Below, in pieces: positions 9,043 through 18,416 of a stretch of 64,000 bases of DNA. The stretch covers positions 1 to 64,000 of the forward strand of contig NZ_AYMG01000001.1 in the NCBI RefSeq assembly GCF_000633455.1. The letters are read 5' to 3'. Below the pieces are notes generated by a model. The model was given only the letters and a program-made list of their open reading frames with translations. It was not told the origin of the DNA and did no database searches. Position numbers and translations under genes: made by a program. This stretch comes from Pedobacter jeongneungensis (lineage in GTDB: Bacteria; Bacteroidota; Bacteroidia; Sphingobacteriales; Sphingobacteriaceae). Each line of letters starts with the position of its first letter. Within the stretch, counting starts at the first letter, position 1.

Positions 9043-9947
9043 AGAATATACTCTTCGTTTATCGGCTTAACAGGCTCCGGAATATCATCTTCTTTCAACA
9101 TCTGTAAAAGGTTGATTTCGATAGTCCTGGTAATCTGGTTAAGCGGAACACCCGCTGAGTTATTTTCGAAAGGATTAACCAAACTCATTCCGTTAATTTG
9201 TGTAGATACAAATACGAAGCCGATTAACCAGCCTAAAAAGATTGCAGCAGGGCCGGCATCCTGACTGATTACAAGGGTAAAAGTAACCACAAACAGCCAG
9301 ATAAACACCTTGGTTAAATAAGTGTAGGTTGTTGGAAATATCGTGTTTTTAATCCGCTCACTCATCCCCATCGAATCAGAAAAACGGGTCAGCATTTCGT
9401 TGATTTCTATAAAACGGAAACCATCGATTTTATTTGCCTTTGCTAACTTCTGCAGATCACGCGATTGGATGTTAAGCAGGGCATTGTGCGCATTGTTGTG
9501 TTTTTTAATTTCATTTAAATCGGCTTCCGGCAGATATTTGGTATAAATCTCATCTACCGTGTTCCTTAAATTAGCTTTTAACGCATACAAAAAAGCGATG
9601 TGCCTGTAAATCATTCGTTTTACACTTTCTTCATCTTCATCAACGTAATTGATCAACGCCCGTGCATACGAACGAGAATCGTTTACAAGTGCACCCCATA
9701 CTTTCCGGGCTTCCCACCACCTATCGTAAGCCTGATTATTGTTAAAACCAATAAAAAAGGCAATGGCTGTACCTAGTACGGTTGGAATAATTGACGGGAT
9801 GGAGAAATGATGCGCAATTAAATACTCCCGAACAAGATACGCTGCCGTGCAAGAAGCAATCATAATCAGATCAACATGCCATGTATTTCTTAAAATTCTA
9901 CTTAATCTGATATTTTGTATTAAAAGCATATATTTTTTGGGGAACAA
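9039..9947 (-). CDS. Bestrophin-family (UPF0187) ion channel
   Basis: 302 residues of an integral membrane protein related to bestrophins, which form pentameric anion or cation channels in bacteria. The signature NNNQAYDRWWEARKVWGALV with an R/DRWWE core is at about residues 70-90, between the first two transmembrane pairs; C-terminal helices at about 200-250 (FIWLFVVTFTLVISQDAGPAAIF, GFVFVSTQING) fit the fold. The start could be M1 or M7. It converges on the Pr6Pr gene with a 4-base overlap, so transcription from both sides may interfere. Ion selectivity cannot be predicted. Confidence 0.9.
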   Translation of the reverse strand: MFPKKYMLLIQNIRLSRILRNTWHVDLIMIASCTAAYLVREYLIAHHFSIPSIIPTVLGTAIAFFIGFNNNQAYDRWWEARKVWGALVNDSRSYARALINYVDEDEESVKRMIYRHIAFLYALKANLRNTVDEIYTKYLPEADLNEIKKHNNAHNALLNIQSRDLQKLAKANKIDGFRFIEINEMLTRFSDSMGMSERIKNTIFPTTYTYLTKVFIWLFVVTFTLVISQDAGPAAIFLGWLIGFVFVSTQINGMSLVNPFENNSAGVPLNQITRTIEINLLQMLKEDDIPEPVKPINEEYIL

Positions 9948-10077
9948 ATTCTTATGGTTGAAAATACAAAACTAAAGCCGAAATGTTTTACAATGTAACA
10001 AATTAAATGACAGACAGTACAGGTTGCCGATTGTTATGCAAATGTTTATCTTGGAGAGCCAAATATTCTTTTTTCTT

Positions 10078-11601
10078 ATGAGCGAAACGTTACCCAAGAA
10101 TAACATTTTTAAAGTTATTGGTGCTTCATCACTGGGCACACTGATAGAATGGTATGATTTTTACATTTTTGGTAGCCTCGCGGTCATCATTGGCCATCAA
10201 TTATTTCCTGAAGATGCTGGTGCTTCGGCCTTAATTAATACCCTGGCTATTTTTGCTGCCGGATTTATTGTCCGCCCCTTTGGTGCATTGGTTTTTGGCA
10301 GATTAGGTGATTTGATCGGCCGGAAATACACTTTTTTACTCACTTTGGTACTGATGGGCGGATCGACATTTTTTATCGGTTTAATTCCCTCTTATAAAAG
10401 CATTGGTTATGCAGCACCTATTTTGGTGTTGATATTAAGGCTGATCCAGGGCCTGGCTTTGGGTGGTGAATATGGGGGTGCGGCAACCTACGTTGCAGAA
10501 CATGCACCGAAAAATAAACGTGGTTTTTTTACCAGCTGGATCCAGACGACTGCTACCTTAGGATTATTTCTTTCCTTAGGAATTATCGTCATCACCAAGA
10601 ATATTCTGGGCGCAGAAACTTTTGGCGATTGGGGCTGGCGGATTCCCTTTCTGTTATCGATTGTACTGGTAGTGGTTTCGATTTATATCCGCATGAAGAT
10701 GCACGAATCGCCCATGTTTTCAAAACTGAAAGCGGAAGGAAATGTTTCTAAAAATCCGTTAAAAGAAAGTTTTAATAATAAGGCAAATTTTAAAATGGTG
10801 CTTCTGGCTCTTTTTGGGGCTACCATGGGGCAGGGTGTGATCTGGTACACAGGCCAGTTTTATGCCCAATCTTTTTTAGAAAATACCTGCAAACTGGATT
10901 TTAACGATTCGAGGTATATTTTGCTCTGGGGAATTGCCTTTGCCACACCATTTTTTGTTGTTTTTGGGGCATGGAGCGACAAAGTAGGTAGAAAATGGAT
11001 TATGTTGAGCGGAATGTTACTGGGGATCTTATTTTACCGACCCATATATCAAATATTTTTAGACGACACCGATTATTCAAAAATTGAACAGGCTGCTATT
11101 TTATCATCAAAACCTGCACCTATAACTTCTGTTTTAATTGCAGATTCACCAGACAGCTTAAGAACAACTTCTATTAAAGTAATATTGAAAAATGGGGCAT
11201 CTTTTAATAAGGTTCAGGTAGATACAGTTTCTGCCACTAAAGGTGTTCTTGTGGGTAAAGAGGTGATCAAAGATAAAGTTTTGGCTACACCAGTTTTCTG
11301 GAAATTTGTGGGATTAATTTTCTTCCAGATTTTATTGGTAACGATGGTTTATGGGCCAATCGCGGCTTTTCTTGTTGAATTGTTTCCAACCAAAATCAGG
11401 TACACTTCCATGTCGCTGCCATACCACATCGGGAACGGTGTTTTTGGTGGACTTGTTCCGTTTATCGCGACCTTAATTGCCAGTTTTTCGGGTTCTACGC
11501 CATTATCAGGTTTATGGTACCCGATAGGTATTGCGGCACTGAGTTTAATTATAGGAACCATTTATTTATCGAATAAGAGAGACGAAAACATTAACGATTA
11601 A
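10078..11601 (+). CDS. MFS transporter, metabolite:H+ symporter (MHS) type
   Basis: 507 residues from ATG 10078 (MSETLPKNN...); the open frame reaches back to 10024 without support. N-terminal MHS signature IEWYDFYIFGSLAVIIG at about residues 20-36, the MFS A-motif-like GRLGDLIGRKYT at about 75-86, and PFGALVFGRLG before it. MHS proteins import organic acids, proline/betaine or similar. Unusual: between transmembrane segments about 8 and 9 there is a loop of roughly 90 residues (about 325-410) rich in Ser, Thr, Val and Lys, of an extracytoplasmic look. It is followed after 10 bases by a small membrane protein that is probably its partner. Confidence 0.88.
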   Translation: MSETLPKNNIFKVIGASSLGTLIEWYDFYIFGSLAVIIGHQLFPEDAGASALINTLAIFAAGFIVRPFGALVFGRLGDLIGRKYTFLLTLVLMGGSTFFIGLIPSYKSIGYAAPILVLILRLIQGLALGGEYGGAATYVAEHAPKNKRGFFTSWIQTTATLGLFLSLGIIVITKNILGAETFGDWGWRIPFLLSIVLVVVSIYIRMKMHESPMFSKLKAEGNVSKNPLKESFNNKANFKMVLLALFGATMGQGVIWYTGQFYAQSFLENTCKLDFNDSRYILLWGIAFATPFFVVFGAWSDKVGRKWIMLSGMLLGILFYRPIYQIFLDDTDYSKIEQAAILSSKPAPITSVLIADSPDSLRTTSIKVILKNGASFNKVQVDTVSATKGVLVGKEVIKDKVLATPVFWKFVGLIFFQILLVTMVYGPIAAFLVELFPTKIRYTSMSLPYHIGNGVFGGLVPFIATLIASFSGSTPLSGLWYPIGIAALSLIIGTIYLSNKRDENIND

Positions 11602-11611
11602 TACAAAAAGG

Positions 11612-11863
11612 ATGAACACGTTAAAGAAATTTTTAGGCTTGGTTTGGATGGTTCTAGGTCCATTAACCATGACTTTCCTGTTTTTACAGGCTATTGACAA
11701 GGTGGGTTTAACACATACCTATACCGAACGCACCAATACCATTCTGCAATGGGGAATTATTCTGTTTATTTTTCTGCCGATCAGTTTAGGATTGATGATT
11801 TTTGGCTTTTATGCATGGAAAGGGGAATATGAGCAGCTGCCAGAAAACCCGGAAGAATTATAA
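11612..11863 (+). CDS. Small two-helix membrane protein (DUF6814-like), partner of MHS transporter
   Basis: 83 residues with two hydrophobic segments, about 7-26 (FLGLVWMVLGPLTMTFLFLQ) and 47-70, and an acidic C-terminus (EYEQLPENPEEL). It starts 10 bases after the transporter stop, so it is very likely cotranscribed. Small membrane proteins of this kind are found with MFS transporters in Bacteroidota; I think this one belongs to DUF6814, from memory. A role in stability or activity of the transporter is inferred. Confidence 0.7.
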   Translation: MNTLKKFLGLVWMVLGPLTMTFLFLQAIDKVGLTHTYTERTNTILQWGIILFIFLPISLGLMIFGFYAWKGEYEQLPENPEEL

Positions 11864-12581
11864 CACAGTGTTTTAACAAAAAAACAAGTTTTCAGCTTGC
11901 AATTTTCAGTTGGTGGTATTAAAGATTCTGAACTATAATCTCCGCGTTAATCTGCGCATCTGTGGCTGAAATTACAACTTACAAATTGTTGGTCTGTGAG
12001 GACGCAGACCAAGGATTGAGTTGACAGTATTAAGTTTCCGAACCATGCTGACCAATGAACGAATGAACCAATGAACCGTTATTAACCACAAAGACACGAA
12101 GCCACAAAGAAAGAAGGTTTTATATTTTGCCACGGAGACGCGGAAGTCACGGAGAAATAATCTAATCCATGCTTTAAATGGGCTATTAGCAATATAGAAG
12201 GTTCGTCATCTCGACTGGAGTGCAACAGAACGGAGAGATCTTTGAAATAAGTTATAAGAATTGAAATTTAAAAGATTTCTTCCCGAATCTTCGGGATCAA
12301 AATGACAGAACTTCTAAGCTGCCGCACCTCATAAATCCCTGTTAAAAACCAAATTATGCCCCGAACTGACAATCTAATTAAGTATGCCGTGTTAATCCGT
12401 GTTTCAGTGGCTGAAAATATAAATTATTGGTCTGTGGAGACACAGACCAAGGGATAGGACCAAGGATTGTGGGATCAGTTTCTGATCCATGCTAACCAAT
12501 GAACGAATGACAAATGAACTATTGAACCACAAAGGCACGAAAGCACAAAGATCCTTCAACTACGTTCAGGACGACATATCG
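11864..12581. repeat. Composite repeat array in a 718-base convergent spacer
   Basis: The same set of short modules occurs twice in the same order: a GTGTTAATC-like word and GTGGCTGA, then hairpin GGTCTGTG-loop-C(A/G)CAGACC (11991-12010 and 12429-12448), then CAATGAACGAATGA (about 12045-12083; 12490-12525), then CCACAAAGACACGAAG (about 12084-12115; 12524-12551). Between them at about 12205-12310 lies a GTCATCTCGACTGGAG...ATGACA inverted repeat. No open reading frame is credible here. The spacer separates convergent genes. Confidence 0.7.
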
Positions 12582-13766
12582 CTACAAGACTCTTAACAAC
12601 AACCCCTTCAAATATTCTCCTTCTGGAAAAGAAATTCTAACAGGATGATCTTCGGGTTGACAAAATTGTTTGATGATCTGCACTTCTTTACCCGCATCAA
12701 GGGCTGCCCAGGCGATAATCTGTTTAAAAGTTTCGATATCAACCGCACCCGAACACGAGAAAGTAGCTAATAAACCTCCTTTTTCCAGCAATAACATGCC
12801 TAAGCGGTTTAAATCTTTGTAGGCCCTTGCTGCACGATCTAATGCGGAACGTGATGGCGCATATTTTGGCGGATCGAGTACAATTACATCAAATAATTCT
12901 CCTGATTCTTTAAAAGCACGCAATTGTTTATTTACATCCGACTGAATGGCTGTAACTTTATTTACATCAAATTTGTTTAAAGCCACATTTTGCTTTAACG
13001 TTTCTACGGCCAAAGCAGAACTATCAACACTGGTAACACTTGCTGCATTATTAGCCAAACTGTTTAAACTGAAACCACCACTATAACTAAAACAATCTAA
13101 AACCTTTTTACCTTTTGTATAACTGGCTAAAATGCTTCTGTTATCACGCTGATCGCAATAAAAACCAGATTTTTGTCCTTCGGCAATATTAATATGGTAA
13201 ATAATTCCGTTTTCTTTTACCTCTAAAAATTCTGGTGGATTTTCTCCCCAAAGCAGTCCGTTTTCGATGGGTAAACCTTCATGGGTACGGGCAGTAGCAT
13301 CACTTTTATCAAAGATCCCTTTAGGTTTTAATTCTGTTCTTAAAATGTCGACAATTTCCGTTTTCACTTTTTCGATTCCAGAGCTTAAAATCTGAAGGGA
13401 AAGAAAATCAGCATATTGATCAACAATTAAACCCGGCAGAAAATCTGCTTCGCTAAATACTAAACGACATGTATTGGTTTTTTCACTTAAAATAAACTGG
13501 CGTGAAGCAATGGCCTGTTTTAAACGGTTTTGGTACCAGTTGTTATCAATGGTTTGTGTTTCATCCCACTCTAACAAGCGAACAGCAACACGCGAATTGC
13601 TGTTAAAATACCCATAGGCAAGAAATTCATTGTCGAAAGCAAAAACCTTTACCACATCACCATCTTCAGGTTTTCCCTTAACTTTTTCCAGTGCACCAGA
13701 AAATACCCATGGATGTCTTTGTAATGCCGCTTTTTCTTTGCCCTTTTTTAATATGATTTCTACCAT
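12582..13766 (-). CDS. rlmI: RlmI-like SAM-dependent rRNA methyltransferase
   Basis: 394 residues. An N-terminal PUA domain (about 1-75; LKKGKEKAALQRHPWVFSGALE) is followed by an RNA-recognition region and a Rossmann methyltransferase domain (about 190-390). Motif I is FSYSGGFSLN at about 228, motif IV is LDPPKYAPSRSALDRAARAY at about 294, and the C-terminal SCSGA carries the probable catalytic cysteine. This matches RlmI/RlmK-type enzymes, and E. coli RlmI makes 5-methylcytosine at 23S rRNA position 1962. Start ATG 13766. It is likely monocistronic; the spacer to the LacI gene (13767-13889) contains an inverted repeat AGCGCTAAGCG/CGCTTAGCGCT at 13831-13876. Exact target base is inferred from homology. 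Confidence 0.85.
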   Translation of the reverse strand: MVEIILKKGKEKAALQRHPWVFSGALEKVKGKPEDGDVVKVFAFDNEFLAYGYFNSNSRVAVRLLEWDETQTIDNNWYQNRLKQAIASRQFILSEKTNTCRLVFSEADFLPGLIVDQYADFLSLQILSSGIEKVKTEIVDILRTELKPKGIFDKSDATARTHEGLPIENGLLWGENPPEFLEVKENGIIYHINIAEGQKSGFYCDQRDNRSILASYTKGKKVLDCFSYSGGFSLNSLANNAASVTSVDSSALAVETLKQNVALNKFDVNKVTAIQSDVNKQLRAFKESGELFDVIVLDPPKYAPSRSALDRAARAYKDLNRLGMLLLEKGGLLATFSCSGAVDIETFKQIIAWAALDAGKEVQIIKQFCQPEDHPVRISFPEGEYLKGLLLRVL

Positions 13767-13830
13767 GGTGCAAAGGTAATAATTAGTTTGGAGTTGAGAA
13801 TGAGAGTTTGGAGAGGAGCGTTAGGCGACT

Positions 13831-13876
13831 AGCGCTAAGCGTTTAATTATACGCCAATCGCTCTTCGCTTAGCGCT
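13831..13876. repeat. Inverted repeat between the LacI regulator and the methyltransferase gene
   Basis: AGCGCTAAGCG at 13831-13841 pairs with CGCTTAGCGCT at 13866-13876 around a 24-base spacer. It lies 14 bases beyond the stop of the LacI-type gene on the minus strand and could end that transcript; the lack of a T run argues against a classic terminator. Confidence 0.45.
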
Positions 13877-13889
13877 AAACGCAAACTGC

Positions 13890-14906
13890 CTACCGCTTCG
13901 CCATCTTCACCAGCTCTGTATCCAAAACCTTGGTTTCGAATTCGGTGATAGGCCTTTTTGCTTCGATCATCGAAATTAATAACTCGGTGGCTACCTGACC
14001 CATTTCGAATGCAGGCTGTTTAACTGACGTTAGCGATGGATTAAACAATTCGACCAGGTTGGAGTTTGTGAAACCTGCAATTGCAATTTTATGCGCCACT
14101 TCGGGGTTGGTTTTTTTCAGCGCCATAATACAGCCGGTTGTTAAGCGATCGCTAGAAATAAAAATCCCATCAGGATTGAAGGGTAAAAGTTCTTTAACGG
14201 CTTGTTCCAGTTCTGCACTGTGCATACCACCATGCTGGCAATATTTAACCAGTTCGGGCTTAAATTCGATATGGTATTTGGCCAGGGCAGCTTTGTAACC
14301 TTCCAGCCTTTCTTTCGTTATCGAAAGGTTTTCTGAATTGGTTAAGTGTGCAATGATCCGCTTTCCTGATAAAATCAGGTGCTCCGTGGCATCAAAAGAG
14401 CCTTTAAAATTATTCGCGATGACTTTATGGGTTTCAAAGTCTTTAGGCACCCGGTCAAAAAAAACAATGGGTAAACCTTTGGCATAAAGGCTCCTCAAAT
14501 AATCTATATCCTGCGTTTCTGACGAGAGTGCAATCAGCAAACCATCTATAGATCGCGAGGCCAGGTGCTCAACGTTCAGTTTTTCCTGCTTGTAAGATTC
14601 GTGGCTTTGAGAGATGATTACATGATAATCCCTGTCATAAGCAATTGATTCAATGCCATTTATCACCTGCGAAAAGAAGTTGTTGGCAATTTCGCTCACA
14701 ATAATACCAATAGAATAGCTACGGCGTTCTTTTAAGCTCCGGGCAATGGGATTGGCACGGTAATTAACCTTTTCGGCATAGGCCAAAACCAGTTTTTTAG
14801 TCTCTTCACTAATTTCGTAACGGTCTCTTAAAGCCCTCGAAACCGTTGAAGTTGACAGTCCTAATGCTTTAGCAATATCCTTTATGGTAGATGTTTCAAA
14901 TCTCAT
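13890..14906 (-). CDS. LacI-family transcriptional regulator of the pectin locus
   Basis: 338 residues with an N-terminal LacI helix-turn-helix (about 5-30; TIKDIAKALGLSTSTVSRAL), the hinge helix (NPIARSLKERRSYSIGI) and a periplasmic-binding-type effector domain to about 335. It is transcribed away from susC across a 262-base intergenic region with operator-like palindromes. This is unlike the hybrid two-component systems that run many Bacteroides loci. Its likely effector is a galacturonate breakdown intermediate; that and repressor versus activator role are inferences. Confidence 0.9.
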   Translation of the reverse strand: MRFETSTIKDIAKALGLSTSTVSRALRDRYEISEETKKLVLAYAEKVNYRANPIARSLKERRSYSIGIIVSEIANNFFSQVINGIESIAYDRDYHVIISQSHESYKQEKLNVEHLASRSIDGLLIALSSETQDIDYLRSLYAKGLPIVFFDRVPKDFETHKVIANNFKGSFDATEHLILSGKRIIAHLTNSENLSITKERLEGYKAALAKYHIEFKPELVKYCQHGGMHSAELEQAVKELLPFNPDGIFISSDRLTTGCIMALKKTNPEVAHKIAIAGFTNSNLVELFNPSLTSVKQPAFEMGQVATELLISMIEAKRPITEFETKVLDTELVKMAKR

Positions 14907-14946
14907 TTTCGTAATGCGTACAAGTTACAAAAAATATCTCTTTAAG

Positions 14947-15130
14947 GGGATTGCATCGCAAACATTAATAAACGTTATATAGACGTTTTTGGGAACGTTT
15001 GCACACTTTTTTAGTTAAAAATGGTTTCAAACGGTTTTTAGTTTGTAAAATTGTTACATCAACGTAACCAAATATAAACAAACAATAACATCCCGAAATA
15101 GAATTTAATTCTACATGCAAGCGATTGCAG
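14947..15130 (+). promoter_or_regulatory. Operator-like sites in the LacI regulator/susC intergenic region
   Basis: Words with a central CG: GGGAACGTTTGCACA-like at 14991-15005, an AAACGT...ACGTTT inverted pair at 14970-14988, and the near-perfect palindrome TGCAAGCGATTGCA at 15116-15129, 40 bases before the susC start. GCAAAC at 14958-14963 also mirrors GTTTGC at 14997-15002. Similar words with ACGATTGCA recur before GH28 and before GH43. LacI-family operators have this palindromic form, so binding by the adjacent regulator is likely but not shown. Confidence 0.55.
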
Positions 15131-15168
15131 TATCTTAAAATAACCAAATCACTTCAAATAAATAATTT

Positions 15169-18100
15169 ATGAGCAGAGTTCTACTCTTTTTAGCATTTTT
15201 CTCTTTTTTTGGATTATCTGTAGCACAGGCACAAACCAGGCAGGTTACCGGAACGGTAAAGGATAAAACTGATGGGCAGCCATTGGTTGGCGTTAGTGTG
15301 AATGTTAAAGATTCTAAAACCGGAGCAAGTACCGACGCAAATGGGGTTTATAAAATCAGCGTTCCTGCTAAAGGAGCCGTTGTAACTTTTACTTATGTGG
15401 GTTACAAAACCAAAAATGTAACCATTACCGATCAAACTAAATTTGATGTTAACCTGGAAGAAGATGCCAATACTTTGCAAGAGGTTACCGTAAACATTGG
15501 TTACGGCTCTGTACGTAAAGAAGCCTTAACAGGCTCGGTTTCATCCATTACCGGCAAAGATATCGACCAATTTCCGGTAAGTACTGCGGCACAGGCATTG
15601 GCAGGGAAACTTGCCGGGGTTTCGGTTACCACAACGGAAGGAAGCCCGGGTGCCGAAATTGTGATTAAAGTACGTGGAGGTAGTTCACTTACTGGTGATA
15701 ATTCGCCGCTGTACATTGTAGATGGGATCCAGGTTGAAAATGCTCTATCCATTTTATCGCCAAACGAAATCCAGTCTATTGATGTATTAAAAGATGTTGC
15801 ATCTACTTCGATCTACGGTAGCAGAGGTGCCAACGGGGTGGTAATCATCACTACAAAAAGCGGTAAAAAAGGAAGACCGATTGTTTCATTCGACGCTTAC
15901 GCAGGCGCCAGACAGATTGTAAACAAACTTGATGTAATGAACCCTTATGAGTTTATCAAATATCAGTACGAACTGTATAACAATAACACCAACCAGGATG
16001 TAAAAGATACATTTACCAAGAAATACGGCACTTTTGAAGATCTAGATATTTACAAAAACATTCCAAATATCGATTGGCAGGACAAAGTTTTCGGCCGTCA
16101 GGCATGGAGCAATACCGAAGTTTTAAATCTATCGGGCGGTACTTCTAAAACCACTTACAATGTTTCGGTAAACAATACAAAAGAAGATGGTATCATGCTT
16201 AATTCGGGTTATAGAAGAACTTTTGCTTCTGTACGTTTAGACCATAAATTTTCAGATAAACTGAGGGTAGGTTTAAATGCCCGTTACAGCCGTCAACGTG
16301 TTGATGGTGTGGGCACCAGCTCTACAGGCTCACAGGGCACAAACCGTTTAAGAAACTCGGTACGTTATCAGCCCTATTCGGGCGGAAGTGATTCCGGCGA
16401 TTTATTTGATGCCGATTATTTAACTACCGGATTAACTAATCCAATTACATTGGCCAACCAGGAACTGAAATACGATTACCGTAACGATTTAATTTCGAGC
16501 GGTTATGTCCAATACTCAATCCTTAAAAACTTAACAATAAAGAGTACCGTAGGTTATAACCGAACCAACAGGCACACCAATACCTTTAATGGTCCGGTAA
16601 GTAATGTGGCGCGGAACAATGCTGGTTTACCAGCTATCCAACTGGATACTACAGCACAAAAATCTTTTATCAACACCAATACCATTAATTACAGGCCAAA
16701 TCTGGGTAAAGACCACAGTTTAGATTTATTGGTAGGTCAGGAAATTAACATGGTCGATATTGATTCGAGAACTACTGTACTTAAATTTTTACCAATCAAC
16801 ATTTCTGCTAACGATGCCTTTGTAAGTGCTGCCCCAGCAAATACCATTCAGGATAGACCTACATCATTAATCTCAGCCACCAGACAGTTTTCAATTTTTG
16901 GCAGGGCTTCTTATGGCTTCAAAAATAAATACCTGGCTACGGTGAATTTCAGAACAGATGCTTCGTCTTTATTTGCAGCTGGCAAGCAATGGGGATATTT
17001 CCCTTCAGCACAGGTTGCATGGAGGGTTACAGAAGAGAAATTTGTTAAAGACATGCAGTTAAACTGGCTGGATAATTTTAAAGTGAGGTTTAGTTACGGT
17101 GCCGCGGGGAACAACCGCATTGGTCAGGATTTATTCAGAACCTTATTTTACTTAAGTTCTACTACAGGTGGTTATGCCGATACGGATGGAGCTGTATCAA
17201 CAGGTTTGATATCAGGTACAGCAACTGGAAACATTTTATCCAACCCGAACATTACCTGGGAAACCAACATCTCTAAAAACCTGGGGATAGATATTGATCT
17301 GTTCAAAAACAAGTTATCGCTGAACCTGGATTATTATGATAACAGAACCAAAAACCTACTGTTAAATGCAAACGTACCACAAACTACAGGTTATGCAACC
17401 CAACAGCAAAATGTGGGTAAAACCCAAAACAGGGGGCTTGAACTACAGTTAAATTACCAGGCGATTAAAACCCGGAACTTTAGCTACAATACCAGTTTCA
17501 ACATCTCATTCAACAAAAATAAAATTGTCGAACTGCAGAACGGAGTGAGTTCTTACATTACGCAATCGGGCTGGGTAAACAGTTTAGGCGATTTTAAAGT
17601 TGAAGTTGGACAACCGGTTGGCCAGTTTTACGGTTTCATTTCCGACGGACGTTATACGGTTGATGATTTTACCTATGTACAAAATGCTACTACCGGGGTT
17701 TATACTTATACCCTTAAGCCAACGGTGGCAAACAGCAGGGTATTGTTGGGTAACCGCGAACCACAGCCAGGCGATATGAAAGTTCAAAAACTTTCTTCTT
17801 CATCGAGCATGATGATCGGTGATGATGACAGAACGGTTTTAGGCACCGCACAACCGAAATTTACCGGTGGCTTTAACAACCAGTTTACCTATCAAAATTT
17901 CGACCTTACCGTATTCGTAAACTTCAGTTATGGCAGCAAGGTGTACAATGCCAATAAACTCGAATTTACTTCGCAGTATAACGTTAAGGATAACAATTTA
18001 CTAGCGGTAATGAACGATCGCTGGCAAAATTTTGATGCCAATGGGGTGAAAGTAACCGATCCGGCAGTACTAACTGCAATGAATGCCAATACTACCTTAT

Positions 18101-18399
18101 GGACACCTACAACAGGTAATTACGCCTTAACTTCTTACGCCATCGAAAATGGATCTTTCTTAAGAATCAGCAACGTAACATTGGGTTATAGCTTACCACA
18201 AAGTTTAATCAAAAAAACAGGGTTTATCTCCAAACTAAGGGTTTATGGAACAGTTAATAATCTTTACACCATCACGGGGTATACCGGTTACGATCCTGAA
18301 GCGAACACCCGAAGATCAAACCCACTTACACCAGGTATAGATTATGCAGCTTATCCACGTAGCAGATATATTCTTGCCGGTATTAATATGGTATTTTAA
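15169..18399 (+). CDS. susC: SusC/RagA-type TonB-dependent outer membrane transporter
   Basis: 1076 residues. Signal peptide (MSRVLLFLAFFSFFGLSVAQAQ), then a carboxypeptidase-regulatory-like domain (about 23-95; VTGTVKDKTDGQPLVGVSVNVKD), a plug (about 110-235; PLYIVDGIQVEN, SIYGSRGANGVVIITTKSG) and a 22-strand barrel ending in an aromatic residue (INMVF), as barrel proteins do. SusC proteins import glycan pieces, using energy from TonB, with a SusD partner covering the channel. The next gene is that partner and the surroundings are all pectin genes, so oligogalacturonides or rhamnogalacturonan fragments are the likely cargo. It starts 262 bases from the divergent LacI regulator gene. Confidence 0.95.
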   Translation: MSRVLLFLAFFSFFGLSVAQAQTRQVTGTVKDKTDGQPLVGVSVNVKDSKTGASTDANGVYKISVPAKGAVVTFTYVGYKTKNVTITDQTKFDVNLEEDANTLQEVTVNIGYGSVRKEALTGSVSSITGKDIDQFPVSTAAQALAGKLAGVSVTTTEGSPGAEIVIKVRGGSSLTGDNSPLYIVDGIQVENALSILSPNEIQSIDVLKDVASTSIYGSRGANGVVIITTKSGKKGRPIVSFDAYAGARQIVNKLDVMNPYEFIKYQYELYNNNTNQDVKDTFTKKYGTFEDLDIYKNIPNIDWQDKVFGRQAWSNTEVLNLSGGTSKTTYNVSVNNTKEDGIMLNSGYRRTFASVRLDHKFSDKLRVGLNARYSRQRVDGVGTSSTGSQGTNRLRNSVRYQPYSGGSDSGDLFDADYLTTGLTNPITLANQELKYDYRNDLISSGYVQYSILKNLTIKSTVGYNRTNRHTNTFNGPVSNVARNNAGLPAIQLDTTAQKSFINTNTINYRPNLGKDHSLDLLVGQEINMVDIDSRTTVLKFLPINISANDAFVSAAPANTIQDRPTSLISATRQFSIFGRASYGFKNKYLATVNFRTDASSLFAAGKQWGYFPSAQVAWRVTEEKFVKDMQLNWLDNFKVRFSYGAAGNNRIGQDLFRTLFYLSSTTGGYADTDGAVSTGLISGTATGNILSNPNITWETNISKNLGIDIDLFKNKLSLNLDYYDNRTKNLLLNANVPQTTGYATQQQNVGKTQNRGLELQLNYQAIKTRNFSYNTSFNISFNKNKIVELQNGVSSYITQSGWVNSLGDFKVEVGQPVGQFYGFISDGRYTVDDFTYVQNATTGVYTYTLKPTVANSRVLLGNREPQPGDMKVQKLSSSSSMMIGDDDRTVLGTAQPKFTGGFNNQFTYQNFDLTVFVNFSYGSKVYNANKLEFTSQYNVKDNNLLAVMNDRWQNFDANGVKVTDPAVLTAMNANTTLWTPTTGNYALTSYAIENGSFLRISNVTLGYSLPQSLIKKTGFISKLRVYGTVNNLYTITGYTGYDPEANTRRSNPLTPGIDYAAYPRSRYILAGINMVF

Positions 18400-18416
18400 C
18401 CTCAACATTAAAGAAA

